From assembly GCF_024220585.1 (NCBI RefSeq), contig NZ_JAMXKF010000002.1, positions 9,392 through 73,391 on the forward strand: a stretch of DNA of 64,000 bases, written 5' to 3'. Numbering within the stretch: position 1 is the stretch's first letter; each line of letters begins with the position of its first letter. Source of the stretch: Dyadobacter diqingensis (GTDB taxonomy: Bacteria; Bacteroidota; Bacteroidia; Cytophagales; Spirosomataceae). Below the pieces are notes generated by a model. It made no database searches. It saw nothing but the letters and a program-made list of their open reading frames with translations, and was not told the DNA's origin. Shown one piece after another: positions 1 to 9,300 of this stretch. The position numbers and the translations under genes are program-made.

Positions 1-22
1 GTTAGTAACCTTTAAAGTGTTA

Positions 23-1303
23 TCAATTGGTTTTTCTTCGCTTTCTTTTGCGCGTCTTTTTAAGCTGCCAGGGAACCGGCTGCCCACCGGTTTCAGCGGA
101 AAATAAATCCCTAATAAGGCTGTCCGGGCTAGCCGTGAATCCATAATTCGGCGAAGTGGTAAAGACTATAAATTCTTCTTTTTTTGCTGGCTGCTGCCCT
201 GTCTCTTTGGCCTTCTCCGTCTGTTTTTGCCAGGCAACAACGGGCGATTCCACCGGATCTGCACAGCGCTCAAGAACCCCTTTTGCGCTGTAAGCCTTTC
301 CCAGTGCGCTGCCATTAAAAACGCATCTGGTCTTTTGATCCACGTAGGTAAGCCCGTAGATATCCCCTTGCCCGCTGGTCCGAAGCACCATCCACACGCC
401 CTGTTTTTCAAGCGCTCCCCGTAGGCTTTGCAGCGAATGGCACCGGTTTAAAAGCGCTAAATCGATCAGATTTTTGACCCTCGCCTTGTGCTTTATTCTC
501 TCGGTCTCATTGGATGCAAAGCGTAAGCTCAGTGCTTTTAGCGTGGGTCTAAAATGAAAATCACTGGCTTTAATGGGCACGCCGGTCTTATTGCCTCTCG
601 CGTCAAGAAGCCGGAAGACAAGGCCTTTGTTTTGAAAGATTCGCGATCCTTCCCTGCCCCCATCGACCCCTACATTATACTGACTGAGCACCGCGTTCAG
701 CTCGGCAACAGAGCAGTATTTATACTGAACCAGCACACCTTGCAGCACGCTCGCAATTGCTTTTTTTGTTTGCGATTTTCCATACTGCGCCACCGTAACA
801 TCCGCTGCCCTGAGCTCGTATGCGACTGTTTTTTGATCCTGGGCGCGGATGAGCCCGAACTCAGCTTCAAGCTCCTTTCTGGCTCTTTCGGACTGGTTTC
901 TTCCAAGGTTATGAAGCCGGATCGCGCTGCCATCAGCCTTTATCGTTGTCGTGATCAAGTGCACATGCGGGTGGCCGCTGTCCCGATGCTCATAAAGCAG
1001 ATAAGGCTGCTTTGCAAACCCGATTTTTGCCAGGTAACTGCCTGCAATTGCTTTGAGCTGCTGGCGCGAAAGTTTTTCGTCGGGCGAAAAATTAAGCGAG
1101 ACGTGCAGCGTATTTACCTTTACCTGTGTGTTCAGGGCGCTACGCGCAGCCAGCCTTGAAAGCTTGCTCTGAAAGTTTAGCTGCTGCGGGCTTTGAAGGT
1201 AAAAACCAGCATCCAGAAAGTCTGCTACACCTTCTTTGACCTTCCGCTCATTATAGTTTAGCGCTGAGCGCAGCGAGCTGCCAGCATGAATAACCGCTAC
1301 CAT
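23..1303 (-). CDS. Relaxase / mobilisation nuclease (MobB-like)
   Basis: Nicks one strand at the origin of transfer and stays covalently bound to lead it into the recipient. The N-terminal half has the relaxase (PF03432-type) layout. A candidate catalytic tyrosine is at residue 17 in ALNYNER. The metal-binding histidine motif is HRDSGHPHVH, with histidines at about 106, 111, 113 and 115. The C-terminus is very basic (KKTRKRKRRK), as expected for DNA contact. The ATG at 1303 overlaps the end of the MobC-like gene by 7 bases, so the two are translationally coupled. It is the last mobilisation gene inside the window. In Bacteroidota elements the coupling ATPase usually follows, which would put it to the left. 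Family call is firm; exact MOB class is not. Confidence 0.92.
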   Translation of the reverse strand: MVAVIHAGSSLRSALNYNERKVKEGVADFLDAGFYLQSPQQLNFQSKLSRLAARSALNTQVKVNTLHVSLNFSPDEKLSRQQLKAIAGSYLAKIGFAKQPYLLYEHRDSGHPHVHLITTTIKADGSAIRLHNLGRNQSERARKELEAEFGLIRAQDQKTVAYELRAADVTVAQYGKSQTKKAIASVLQGVLVQYKYCSVAELNAVLSQYNVGVDGGREGSRIFQNKGLVFRLLDARGNKTGVPIKASDFHFRPTLKALSLRFASNETERIKHKARVKNLIDLALLNRCHSLQSLRGALEKQGVWMVLRTSGQGDIYGLTYVDQKTRCVFNGSALGKAYSAKGVLERCADPVESPVVAWQKQTEKAKETGQQPAKKEEFIVFTTSPNYGFTASPDSLIRDLFSAETGGQPVPWQLKKTRKRKRRKTN

Positions 1304-1677
1304 TTTGCAGCCGCGTTACTGATGAATTCATTAATCTTTTCAACCTGTTTTACAAGTGCTCTTCTCTCGAGCTCATAGCTGATCAGCCAGTGCTCAAACT
1401 CTTTTATTTTACTGAGCGTGTGAAGCTTTTTAACGGCCTGGTTGAAGTTATTTCCAACCGCAGATAGCTCTGCTTTCAACTGGGCAAGCTCCTCTGTCAA
1501 TCCGTCAAGCGAGCTGTTACGGTAGGTACCTACCAGCAGCTGCCCCAAAAGTTTACGCCTTGTAAAATCGCTGAGCTTGCGGCAGGTGGTCGCCTTAAAC
1601 TGCAGTTGAATCTTATCGAATTCATCTTGGTTTAGCCGCACGTGCAGCCACTTGTCTTTTTTGCTTTCCTTTTTCAT
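1297..1677 (-). CDS. MobC-like mobilisation accessory protein
   Basis: Small basic DNA-binding partner of the relaxase that recognises oriT. The N-terminal region (WLHVRLNQDEFDKIQ...) resembles the ribbon-helix-helix start of MobC-type proteins. The second half is helical and coiled-coil-like, ending EKINEFISNAA, typical of the family. The reading frame is open to a GTG at 1695, but the ATG at 1677 gives the usual MKKESKKDKW start. The stop overlaps the relaxase start. The long inverted repeat just upstream is the likely target (inference). Confidence 0.85.
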   Translation of the reverse strand: MKKESKKDKWLHVRLNQDEFDKIQLQFKATTCRKLSDFTRRKLLGQLLVGTYRNSSLDGLTEELAQLKAELSAVGNNFNQAVKKLHTLSKIKEFEHWLISYELERRALVKQVEKINEFISNAAAKW

Positions 1678-1771
1678 CTCCTCTTTCCTTTTCACATTTA
1701 AAGCAATCCTTCATTTAATTAGTCTCCCGCTCACGAGTTCCGAGTGATGAGCGGACCGGGCTCTGAGGCCC

Positions 1772-1839
1772 GGCCAGATCCCAAGGGGCATCATTTTGGC
1801 ATGAAGCGCCAAAAATGTGATACTTGGGTACATCTGGCC
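1772..1839. other. Candidate oriT: long nested inverted repeat
   Basis: A 68-bp nested, interrupted palindrome lies about 95-160 bases upstream of the MobC-like start. Seen directly, the arms from outside in are: GGCCAGAT (1772-1779) with ATCTGGCC (1832-1839); CCCAAG (1780-1785) with CTTGGG (1823-1828); CATCA (from 1789) with TGTGAT (imperfect); and ATTTTGGC (1793-1800) with GCCAAAAAT (1808-1816). The loop is about 7 bases. A separate hairpin CCGGGC/GCCCGG overlaps its left edge. Position next to mobC-relaxase and the extended stem are what an oriT shows; the nic site cannot be read from sequence alone. Confidence 0.6.
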
Positions 1840-1980
1840 AACCACGGCAAGGCAGGTGGTTTCAGCTTTCCTTAGGGCAAACTCACTCAAGCGTTTCCCA
1901 GAAGAACACGGCCATTTGCAGCAGACTTAATCCTTCTTTGCGGTGATACAAATGTAAGCGGCGGGCTGTAAAGAACCTTG

Positions 1981-2003
1981 ACCCTTTCAGATTCTAAATG
2001 GGT
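1981..2003. repeat. 23-bp direct repeat, copy 1
   Basis: Exactly identical to positions 3463-3485, in the same orientation. It begins ACCCTTTCAG and ends ATGGGT, so its tips (ACCC...GGGT) are also inverted. The pair brackets about 1.46 kb that holds one membrane-protein gene and a small ORF. Confidence 0.8.
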
Positions 2004-2444
2004 AGAAAATAGGGTTCAACCTTGAAAAAAGGTTCCCTGACCTTGAAAAATGCTTAGGTAAAAAGGTGTAGGCCTGAAACTTTACTGGTATACAGCAGCC
2101 TTGCAATAGATAGAAAACAAAGGTGCCCGTGTCAGTCAAATTTAAAGCACAGCTTGATGGCCATACTGCCGACAAGTACACGGACAGTAGTAAGCAAAAA
2201 ATAACGAATGCCGCACCTGGTAGAAAGCACCCACTTTCGGAGTATCTACAGAAAAGAAAAGACTGCATCCAAAATGCGCCTTAGCAAATTGGTCAGTCAT
2301 AGTTTCCGTGTCACCGTGGTAAAGGACTTCGGTTTCTGATTCAGTTTTTAAGGGGTCTCAAATCTGTTACCTTCTTAGCTAACTACATTGCTAAAACAGT
2401 CCCCCCTGCCAGCTGCGGCACCTTTCAAAGACAGCCACCTGGAC

Positions 2445-2972
2445 TTAGCTGTTTGAGCCGTTACTTTGCGTTGTTGTATAAACCCACTTACCTAGTTTTA
2501 AAGCGAATGCGGGCAGCTGCGCTTTAAGAAAATAAAGATCGTATATCAGATAGGATAAGACAGTTGCCCCGCCCATCGGCGGAGCACCCTTGTAAAGCGC
2601 TGTCATGGCAGGGTTTGCAGCGCCGGGCTGAGAGAAGAATAGAAAGTGATTCTGAAGCTGAAAAATCAGCAGCAGAAAAAAATGAGCTGTAAGAAGAAGA
2701 ATTACGGCAGCCACAACTAAATGCGCCAGCCCCTGCAAATAGTTCTGTCCCAGTATTTTTATCAGGTAAGAACCCAGATAATAGGCAGGTATACACATGC
2801 CATAAAAAAGCAGCGGCGAGCCTTTGAAATGATAATCAACCGGCGACTGAACACTCACGTTCACAGCCAGAAACATTGCCCAGAAAACAAGGTGTCTTGC
2901 CAAACGGTAAAACAAATGGTCTGAAAATACAAATTTGTAGCCGGTACTATTTTGCTGGTCAGCTGGAATCAT
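2445..2972 (-). CDS. Membrane protein resembling the sensor half of a LytS-type kinase
   Basis: 175 residues with about four hydrophobic helices. It resembles the N-terminal membrane region of the histidine kinase at 10358-11500: a YxLARHLVFW start like YHTIFWLGF, a tyrosine/glycine-rich second helix, and an LSYLIYDLYFL segment like LMLLIYDV. It stops just after the last membrane segment, so it lacks the phospho-acceptor histidine and ATPase domains. It is either a truncated paralogue or a stand-alone sensor/decoy. Start is ATG at 2972. It lies between two perfect 23-bp direct repeats, so it may be a passenger that arrived by recombination. Function unknown. Confidence 0.6.
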   Translation of the reverse strand: MIPADQQNSTGYKFVFSDHLFYRLARHLVFWAMFLAVNVSVQSPVDYHFKGSPLLFYGMCIPAYYLGSYLIKILGQNYLQGLAHLVVAAVILLLTAHFFLLLIFQLQNHFLFFSQPGAANPAMTALYKGAPPMGGATVLSYLIYDLYFLKAQLPAFALKLGKWVYTTTQSNGSNS

Positions 2973-3329
2973 TGCTTTTTCTTTAAATGATCAAATAGTA
3001 AACATTCAGTCACAAAATACAAAAAAATACAATCCACTATGTATGAGACGATTAAATTTTATCGAAAATAATAAGCATATACACCTGGCAATCTGACCGT
3101 CGATCCCCCCTGGATTCAGCAAAAAAATAGAACTGTCGGTAGATCTCTCAAAAGGAAATGTGGATCCTGCTTCGGCCGACTTAGTATTTTAGTTCTGAGC
3201 ACGCATTTTAACTATCTGAAAATCGCATGTCTATGAAAAAAGAGCAGATCACCCGATCTGCCTTTCAATAGGGGGAGAAATTCCAACGCATACTTCCGGC
3301 TTAAACCGCCGAAAACAAGCGAGATAAAA

Positions 3330-3479
3330 ATGACTAAATTAGCCGCCTTTCGCGTATCAATAGCGTGTCTTGTGAACAAAGAGAAAGAAACCGACGGGTT
3401 TAAGAAATCAGCATCCGGAGTACTTTCTGATGCCTGGTATAAACAACGGATAGCACCACCCCACCCTTTCAGATTCTAA
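3330..3479 (+). CDS. Small hypothetical ORF (49 aa)
   Basis: An ATG-started frame with coding-like composition (MTKLAAFRVSIACLVNKEK...), ending in PHPFRF. Its last codons lie in the second 23-bp direct repeat, so the repeat supplies its stop. I recognise no family. It may be a small gene or the tail of one brought in with the repeat-bounded segment. Confidence 0.25.
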   Translation: MTKLAAFRVSIACLVNKEKETDGFKKSASGVLSDAWYKQRIAPPHPFRF

Positions 3480-3485
3480 ATGGGT
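3463..3485. repeat. 23-bp direct repeat, copy 2
   Basis: Perfect copy of 1981-2003. It overlaps the end of a 49-residue ORF and lies about 60 bases before the next gene. Confidence 0.8.
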
Positions 3486-3547
3486 GAAAAACATTTTCTC
3501 AGGCTAGTTTTGGCCCAATAAAAAACCATTTCAAACAGAAAGCTAAG

Positions 3548-3832
3548 ATGGAAAAAACAATGCAAATGGCCCTGGTCTATGAGACGCTGTTATGCTCACC
3601 AGGCATGGCAGAAAATGTCAAGCTTGATATGCGCGTCTCGCGTAAAGCGCTGCTACTGCTTGCGGCGGCCCTTGAAAGTCAGCTAAAGGGCCAGGCAGGG
3701 GCCGCACCTGCTGTGACGGATTATTTTGGAAGTGAAACCGTGGAGGAGCTTGAAAAAATGGTCAGTGATATTCTTTTAAAATCAGAACTTTCCGGGCTTC
3801 ACAGTAAACTTAAAACCCTTCAAATTGGCTGA
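3548..3832 (+). CDS. Conserved ICE-type hypothetical protein (94 aa)
   Basis: Predicted soluble, mostly helical acidic protein with an alanine/leucine-rich centre (KALLLLAAALESQLKG) and a C-terminal helix (EELEKMVSDILLKSELSGL). The start is ATG at 3548. It stands alone on the plus strand between the mobilisation block and the DUF932/SSB block. A strong terminator-like hairpin follows about 200 bases later. No catalytic motif is visible and I do not recognise the family. Small proteins like this are common in Bacteroidota mobile elements. Confidence 0.55.
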   Translation: MEKTMQMALVYETLLCSPGMAENVKLDMRVSRKALLLLAAALESQLKGQAGAAPAVTDYFGSETVEELEKMVSDILLKSELSGLHSKLKTLQIG

Positions 3833-3966
3833 GCGTATTAGGGCCAAAGGCACAGGCCTATGAAAGAATCTAAACGGTTATAGCCAGCAGTCAAAGGCCG
3901 CAATTTCAGTGCCCTTTAAAACCCGGGGAATTCCGCGCCGGGAAAACCCCGTCAAAAATGCCGCCC

Positions 3967-4014
3967 GCCGAAAGGGAAGCAAAAAAGGGTTTACTGTTTT
4001 TGCTCCCTTTCGGC
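3967..4014. repeat. Imperfect inverted repeat (GCCGAAAGGG ... CCCTTTCGGC)
   Basis: Arms of about 18 bases, nearly perfect, with a loop of about 12 bases. It lies between convergent genes, just before a second GC-rich hairpin at 4028-4043. It probably belongs to a bidirectional termination region. Confidence 0.5.
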
Positions 4015-4027
4015 GGTACCGATCTTG

Positions 4028-4051
4028 CCCCCCGTGCGGGGGGTGATTTTT
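4028..4051 (+). terminator. GC-rich hairpin with T-run
   Basis: CCCCCC, a GTGC loop, GGGGGG, then TGATTTTTT. This is a classic intrinsic terminator on the plus strand, placed to end transcription from the 94-residue gene before the convergent membrane-protein gene. Confidence 0.65.
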
Positions 4052-4077
4052 TAACCTGCCCTGTAAGAACAGCACTT

Positions 4078-4347
4078 TCAACCGGCAAAAAGAAAGTATA
4101 CAAACCCGCCCAGAATCATGACTGCTGAAGCCAGAAGAAAAAGCCTTTCAATCAGGCTGATCAGAAGCCCGTGCAGGTAGCTTTTAAAAAGCTGCCGGCC
4201 GGTAGGGCTTCTTCTGTTAAAACGCCGTTGCAAAATGATAAAACGGATCAGAGCGCCCAGACAGATCACGGCAAAGCTTATAAGCTGCTCTTTTGAAATT
4301 GGACCTAAAATGATCATAACAATAAAAATGAAGGTGGAGAAAATCAC
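4078..4347 (-). CDS. Small two-helix membrane protein (89 aa)
   Basis: Two hydrophobic segments are visible: roughly residues 1-40 (FSTFIFIVMIILGP and LISFAVICLGALIRFII) and the last 30 (LLISLIERLFLLASAVMILGGFVYFLF). A basic loop (RRFNRRSPTGRQ) joins them. The start is ATG at 4347. It lies just downstream of the DUF932 gene on the same strand and may be co-transcribed with it. No family recognised. Confidence 0.5.
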   Translation of the reverse strand: MIFSTFIFIVMIILGPISKEQLISFAVICLGALIRFIILQRRFNRRSPTGRQLFKSYLHGLLISLIERLFLLASAVMILGGFVYFLFAG

Positions 4348-4382
4348 AGGGGAAAGTGCTCAGGCTTGCCCCTGTGGAAAAA

Positions 4383-5441
4383 TTAGTTAAGCGGTAAGGC
4401 GCCCGTGGCAAAGAGCTCACAGTAATCAAAAGCACTCTGGCCGCGCAGCTGGGCGGTTCCGCCCAGATATAAAGATTTAACCTTGTCTTCTGCCGTTTTA
4501 AAGCTTCTCACATTCTGGTAGTAGCCAGTAACTGCGTTGTAGGCACCAAAGACGGTGCCGGCTGTGGTTTCAAGGTTTTGGCTGGGGCTGGTCAGCGCAT
4601 ACTCGTAGACATCTTCGACCGTATTTAAAAACTGGGAAGATAAAAGCTCAACGCTTCCGTCGCGAAGGTTTCCAAGCACCTCTTGATTCGGGGCCATCGC
4701 CATGGCGATCAGCTTTTTAAGCTCAGGGTCTGAGATGCGCACTTTTGCCCAGCGGTTAAATACCGCCTGCGACTGCTCACTGCTGCGGCTGGCAAGGCCC
4801 ATGATGCTGTGCGCCTGGGCAAGCCGCTGCTGGGCTCCCGAGGTGTGGCGTATTCTGACTACCGAGGTTTTGCTGCTCAGGGCAGCATTCAGCGTATTCT
4901 GGCAAACGATTCTAACCGGGGTAAAGGCGGCTGTAATGCTACCTGAGCCATCGTGTGAATTGGTCAGAAAAATGTAGCGCTCAATCAGATCGTCTTTTCC
5001 AACGCGGATATGCCCGGGCATTTTAGCGGTTATAAAAATGCGCTCCCCTGCGCCGAGCGCCCCGGCAGTTTCGTAGCGTATACCTTCGGACTCAGCGATA
5101 GCATCAAAGAAAGTGAAAGCATCCTGATTCTGCACGATCTGGTAGTCTTTTCCTACCACCCCCAGCGGAGAAGCGGTGTCTGTGCGAACGCTGGCAAAAT
5201 AATGCGGCACCTTGATCAGCGCACTGTCATAATCGTTACCGGTTTTATCTATACGCGCAGCATTATCGCCGATATAAAGCGGCATTTTTTCGACCTTATA
5301 ATCAAGCCCTGCCTGCGCGATGGCTTCGCTGCTTGTCGGATGATCCTGCAGGATCTGCCCCAGCCCGTGCCAGGCCTTCTGCTGTACCGAGAAAAAACTG
5401 TGTTTAGCTGTACTACCGTTGAAATGAATGTTATGGCTCAT
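4383..5441 (-). CDS. DUF932 phage/plasmid-like protein
   Basis: 352 residues matching the DUF932 (TIGR03299-type) family. The recognisable parts are the N-terminal WHGLGQ region, the GVVGKDYQIVQNQDAFTFFD block, the LTNSHDGSGSITAAFTPVRI block and the VCQNTL motif. The family is widespread on plasmids, phages and ICEs and usually sits next to SSB and other DNA-maintenance genes, as here. Its biochemical function is not established. The start at 5441 (MSHNIHF) lies 35 bases downstream of the ssb stop, suggesting an ssb-DUF932 operon. Confidence 0.88.
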   Translation of the reverse strand: MSHNIHFNGSTAKHSFFSVQQKAWHGLGQILQDHPTSSEAIAQAGLDYKVEKMPLYIGDNAARIDKTGNDYDSALIKVPHYFASVRTDTASPLGVVGKDYQIVQNQDAFTFFDAIAESEGIRYETAGALGAGERIFITAKMPGHIRVGKDDLIERYIFLTNSHDGSGSITAAFTPVRIVCQNTLNAALSSKTSVVRIRHTSGAQQRLAQAHSIMGLASRSSEQSQAVFNRWAKVRISDPELKKLIAMAMAPNQEVLGNLRDGSVELLSSQFLNTVEDVYEYALTSPSQNLETTAGTVFGAYNAVTGYYQNVRSFKTAEDKVKSLYLGGTAQLRGQSAFDYCELFATGALPLN

Positions 5442-5476
5442 GATTTTTAAGAATTTGAATGTGAAAGAAAGTTTGA

Positions 5477-5848
5477 TTAGAAAGGAAGATCATCATCGTT
5501 TGCAGGAGCTGCATCCACGGCACCTTGAGAAGTGCCAGCGCCCGACTTCGCGTGCAGTTTAATACTGGAAACCCGGCAGGTAATCACCCCGACAGGCTCA
5601 CCGGATTTACTAATAAAGGCCTCTACACCCAGCCGGCCGCTGAGCTGCACAAGTACACCTTTTAAAAGGCGGCCCGCTACGGCAGTACTCACCCAGTACG
5701 CACAGCGTACAAAGGTGGTTAGCTGAACGCCCTGCCCATCTTTGGGTTTATAGTAATCGTTGATTGCTACCGTAAAACTGACGACCTCTTTGCCGGATTT
5801 GGTTTTTGCGACGGTGGCATCGGATGTGATACGTGCTACAATTTCCAT
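5477..5848 (-). CDS. ssb: Single-stranded DNA-binding protein
   Basis: Coats single-stranded DNA, here probably protecting the transferred strand during conjugation. It is 123 residues with an OB fold: VARITSDATV start, SFTVAINDYYKPKDG, FVRCAYW and LSGRLGVEAFISK. The acidic tail ends DDDLPF, the signature that docks partner proteins. It is shorter than chromosomal SSBs because the linker is reduced, which is usual for ICE-borne copies. The ATG is at 5848, and the AT-rich, purine-biased 470-base gap upstream (5849-6323) presumably carries its promoter. Confidence 0.93.
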   Translation of the reverse strand: MEIVARITSDATVAKTKSGKEVVSFTVAINDYYKPKDGQGVQLTTFVRCAYWVSTAVAGRLLKGVLVQLSGRLGVEAFISKSGEPVGVITCRVSSIKLHAKSGAGTSQGAVDAAPANDDDLPF

Positions 5849-6323
5849 GATACTGAAAGATTAAAGTGAAAATGATTTTTACCTTTCTTTCTTTCAAGCC
5901 CGCTCCCAGAGAAAAAACATATTGTTTGACCCCAAAGAAAAAACAAGAAAAAAAGAAAGCAAGGGATCAGTGTCCCCCACCCCGGGCCAAAAGGGAAAGC
6001 GGAATAAGTCCCGAAGGGGGGCCGGCAGAAAAAAAAGAAATAAAATGAGAAGAAAGCCATCTTCTGCCGGCATTATGCCGAACCGTTTTGACTTTGCACT
6101 TACGCGGACAAAACAATGGGGGACACTACCTTAGCTGCACTTTTGCGCTTGTTTCGGGGTCACACCAAAGCAGCCTTAAAACCTTTCAAACCCATCTGAA
6201 AGCGCTTTGCATCTGCCCAGTGCCTTTTCAAATCTGGTCTGCCACCTACTGAAACAAAAATTTCAGCTCAGAAAAACGCATTTAAAACTTTACAGCCAGT
6301 GCTGTACCTTTAAAAGCGATCTA
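5849..6323. other. Intergenic region between ssb and lanB
   Basis: 475 bases with a strongly purine-rich stretch (about 5866-6050) containing runs of A on the plus strand. Open frames here have unnatural composition (KKKRKK, PPPR), so I call no gene. It is the only place for the divergent promoters of ssb and lanB. I see no clear Bacteroidota promoter consensus in it. Confidence 0.4.
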
Positions 6324-9300
6324 ATGAAACTACAATCTTACGGCTTCTGCATGGTTCGCAGGCCGATTCTTTCCAGAGATGTCCTGGAATACTTCCACGC
6401 CCGCATCAATTTAAACCCAAACGAATTTGAACCAGAATTGCGAAGAATCTTTTCTGACCCTTTACTTTTGGAAGGGCTGGCGCTGGCCTCGGGTCCGCTC
6501 TATGCGCTAACGAAGGCGTTGCTGCAAAGCGAACCTGTAAGTGGAAAAGATCAGCTGCTTGGCTCCTTATACAAATTTTTGATCCGGATGGCCAGCCGCT
6601 GCACGCCATTCGGGCTTTTCGCTGGCTATTTTACCATGGAGGCTGCTCAAAGCACACAGATCAGCTTCAAAAGTCAAACCCCTACAAAAAAACATAGCCG
6701 CCTGGACGCAGGTGCGCTCGAAGCAATCAAAGCGCACGTCCTTGAAAACGCAGCTGTAAGCAGTCAGCTACTTTTTTATCCCAACAGCTCTCTTTACAGG
6801 GCCGGAAAAAGCTACCGGTATATCAAAAGGCTGGAAGAAACCCGGCAGGCAACATTCATTTTGACAGAGGCCGCTGTTCACCCGGCGCTTGAAAAGCTTT
6901 TAAATCGGGCTAAAAACGGGCTGCTGCCCGGTCAGCTCAGTAAGCTTCTGCGCGCTGAAAACCTGAGTGCCGCTAGCGCTCAGGCATATGTAAAATCGCT
7001 GATCGCTGCGCAGATCCTTGTCAGCAGCATTGAGCTGAATGTCACAGGTGAGGATTACCTTAGTCATCTTAGCGCTACACTCAGCACTTTAAAGGGAGTA
7101 AAAACCCTGACAGCCAAAATTAAAGATATACAAAAGCAGCTTGCTCAAAACGGCTTGGCCCAACAGATCAACGCGTCTTTGAAAAACCTCTTAAAAACGG
7201 ATCACCCTATTGAAAGCACTGTTCAGACAACGCTTGGCTTTCAGACTGACACCGCACAGATCAGCCAGAAGGTGCTATCAAAGCTTGGCTCTCAGCTCAG
7301 CGGGATTGACCCGCTGAGCCGGCAGGCAAAGAGCCCGGAGCTGCAAGATTTCACCCGCCGGTTTGCCGCCCGGTATGGTCAGCAGCCCATCCCGCTGCTT
7401 CTAGCACTGGATTACGATTATGGGACAGGCTACGGAACACTGAGCAGCGAAACGCACCCCGAGCTTCCGCTTCTGAGCGGTATTGATCAGAATAAGCCTT
7501 ATGAAAATGCTCAGGCCAGAGAAGAAAACGGGCTTGCAGAGACGCTCTATCAGCTAACTTTTTCAAACGCCTGCCAGCAGATCACGCTGAGTGATGCGCT
7601 TTTAAAAAAGCAGGAAAACGCAAATGAAGGGCAGTTGCCAACAAGCTTTTATGTGCTGGGAAGTTTTCACACCCGCTCACAGCAGGCGCTTGACGATGGT
7701 GATTTTCTTTTTGAGCTCAAAGGGCTTGCAGGGCCGTCGGCCGGCAAGCTTCTGACACGTTTTTGCACGGGAGATTCTGAGCTAACAAAAAAAGTAAGAA
7801 CAATCATGCAAACCGAAGAGGCGCACAATGAAAACGTGATTTATGCAGAGATAGCTCATCTGCCAAGCGGTAAAGGCTCGAACATCATTCAAAGGCCTGA
7901 TTACAGAGACTTTGAGATCGCGTATCTGGCAAAAAGCTCAAAGGAAGGTAAACAAAGGATTGCTCCGGCGGATCTTTGGCTAAGCTGCCCGGATGGAAAA
8001 AACCTGCTACTGAGCTCTGAAAAGCTAAATAAACAGATTCTGCCGGTGCTGAGTAGTGCGCATAATTACAGCACAGGACTTCCCGTCTACCGTTTTCTTT
8101 GCGATCTGGCAAATCAAAACAGCATCTCATTTGCCTGGGACTGGGAAAGGTATCAAAATGCCCCTTTTCTACCGCGCGTGCAGTATCAGCAGCTCGTACT
8201 CAGTAAAGCCAGCTGGCTTCTTAGCTATATGCCCGAAACTCCGCAGGCTCCAAGCAAAACAGCATGGTGGAAAGAAATTGAAAAAAAGCTCAGCACCCCA
8301 AGGTATTTTACGGCGGGCCATGGTGATCAGACGCTACTTTTCGACGGTGAAAATGAGCGGTCACTAACGCTGCTGGCTCAGATGCTAAAAAAAGCAGGCG
8401 ACCTGCGCATCACTGAGTCCCTTGAAACGCCAGGTGCTGGACTTCTGAGTCAAAACGGGGAGTATTTTTCAAACGAATTTGTAATTCCCTTCCACAGTGT
8501 GCAGCAGCTAACCCCTGCGCTCCCAAACCAGACACAAAATTACAATCAGGACCCAATAACGCGAAATTTCACCACAGGCAGTCAGTGGCTGTATCTAAAA
8601 ATCTACTGCGCTGAAAGGTTTTCCGATAATTTGATTAACACGGTACTATTTCCCCAAATAAGATCACTTGAAAAACGCCGGATCATTCAAAAGTGGTTTT
8701 TTATCCGTTACCAGGATCCTGAGCCGCATATCCGGCTACGCTTTTACAGCAAACAAAAAGATTTCTGGCTCATTATACTCAAAGAGCTCCATGGAATGCT
8801 GGATCCGCTGCTTGAAAGTGGCATGGTCCGAAGCGTTCACAGCGACACCTACCAAAGGGAGCTTGAGCGTTACCCATCACAGCTCTACACCCGGATCGAA
8901 TCCATCTTTCATCGCGACAGCCACGCTGTTGTGCATGCTTTGAAGAAGATCGCACAAGATGCAGAGCTCCGCTGGCAGTCAGCGCTGCTGGCAGCGGATT
9001 TGATGCTGGATAGTCTGGGCCTTGATTTACAGGGTAAAACAGATCTGATTGAAACCATGCACCGGCAGTTTTCAGCTGAGCTTGATAGTCAAGGATCCAT
9101 TCGAAGGCAAATGGATCAAAACTACCGGATTCAAAAGCCCAGGATCAATCAAATCCTGGAGAGTCAAAAAACACCTCTCCATAAAAGCATAAGCACTCAT
9201 TTTAACAGGCGAACTAAACTAATCAAGCGTCTTACACTTCATGCTTCACTCAGTGACAGCGCTTTAAAGGCAAGACTGAGCTGTGATCTTATTCATCTGT

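Noticed and set aside
1987..2268. 93-residue minus-strand frame, cysteine and leucine rich
   Set aside because: Composition is not protein-like over most of its length and its end lies in the direct repeat; probably chance.
5836..6134. Several frames upstream of ssb
   Set aside because: Purine-biased low-complexity DNA gives KKKRKK and FFFF type translations in all frames; regulatory spacer is simpler.
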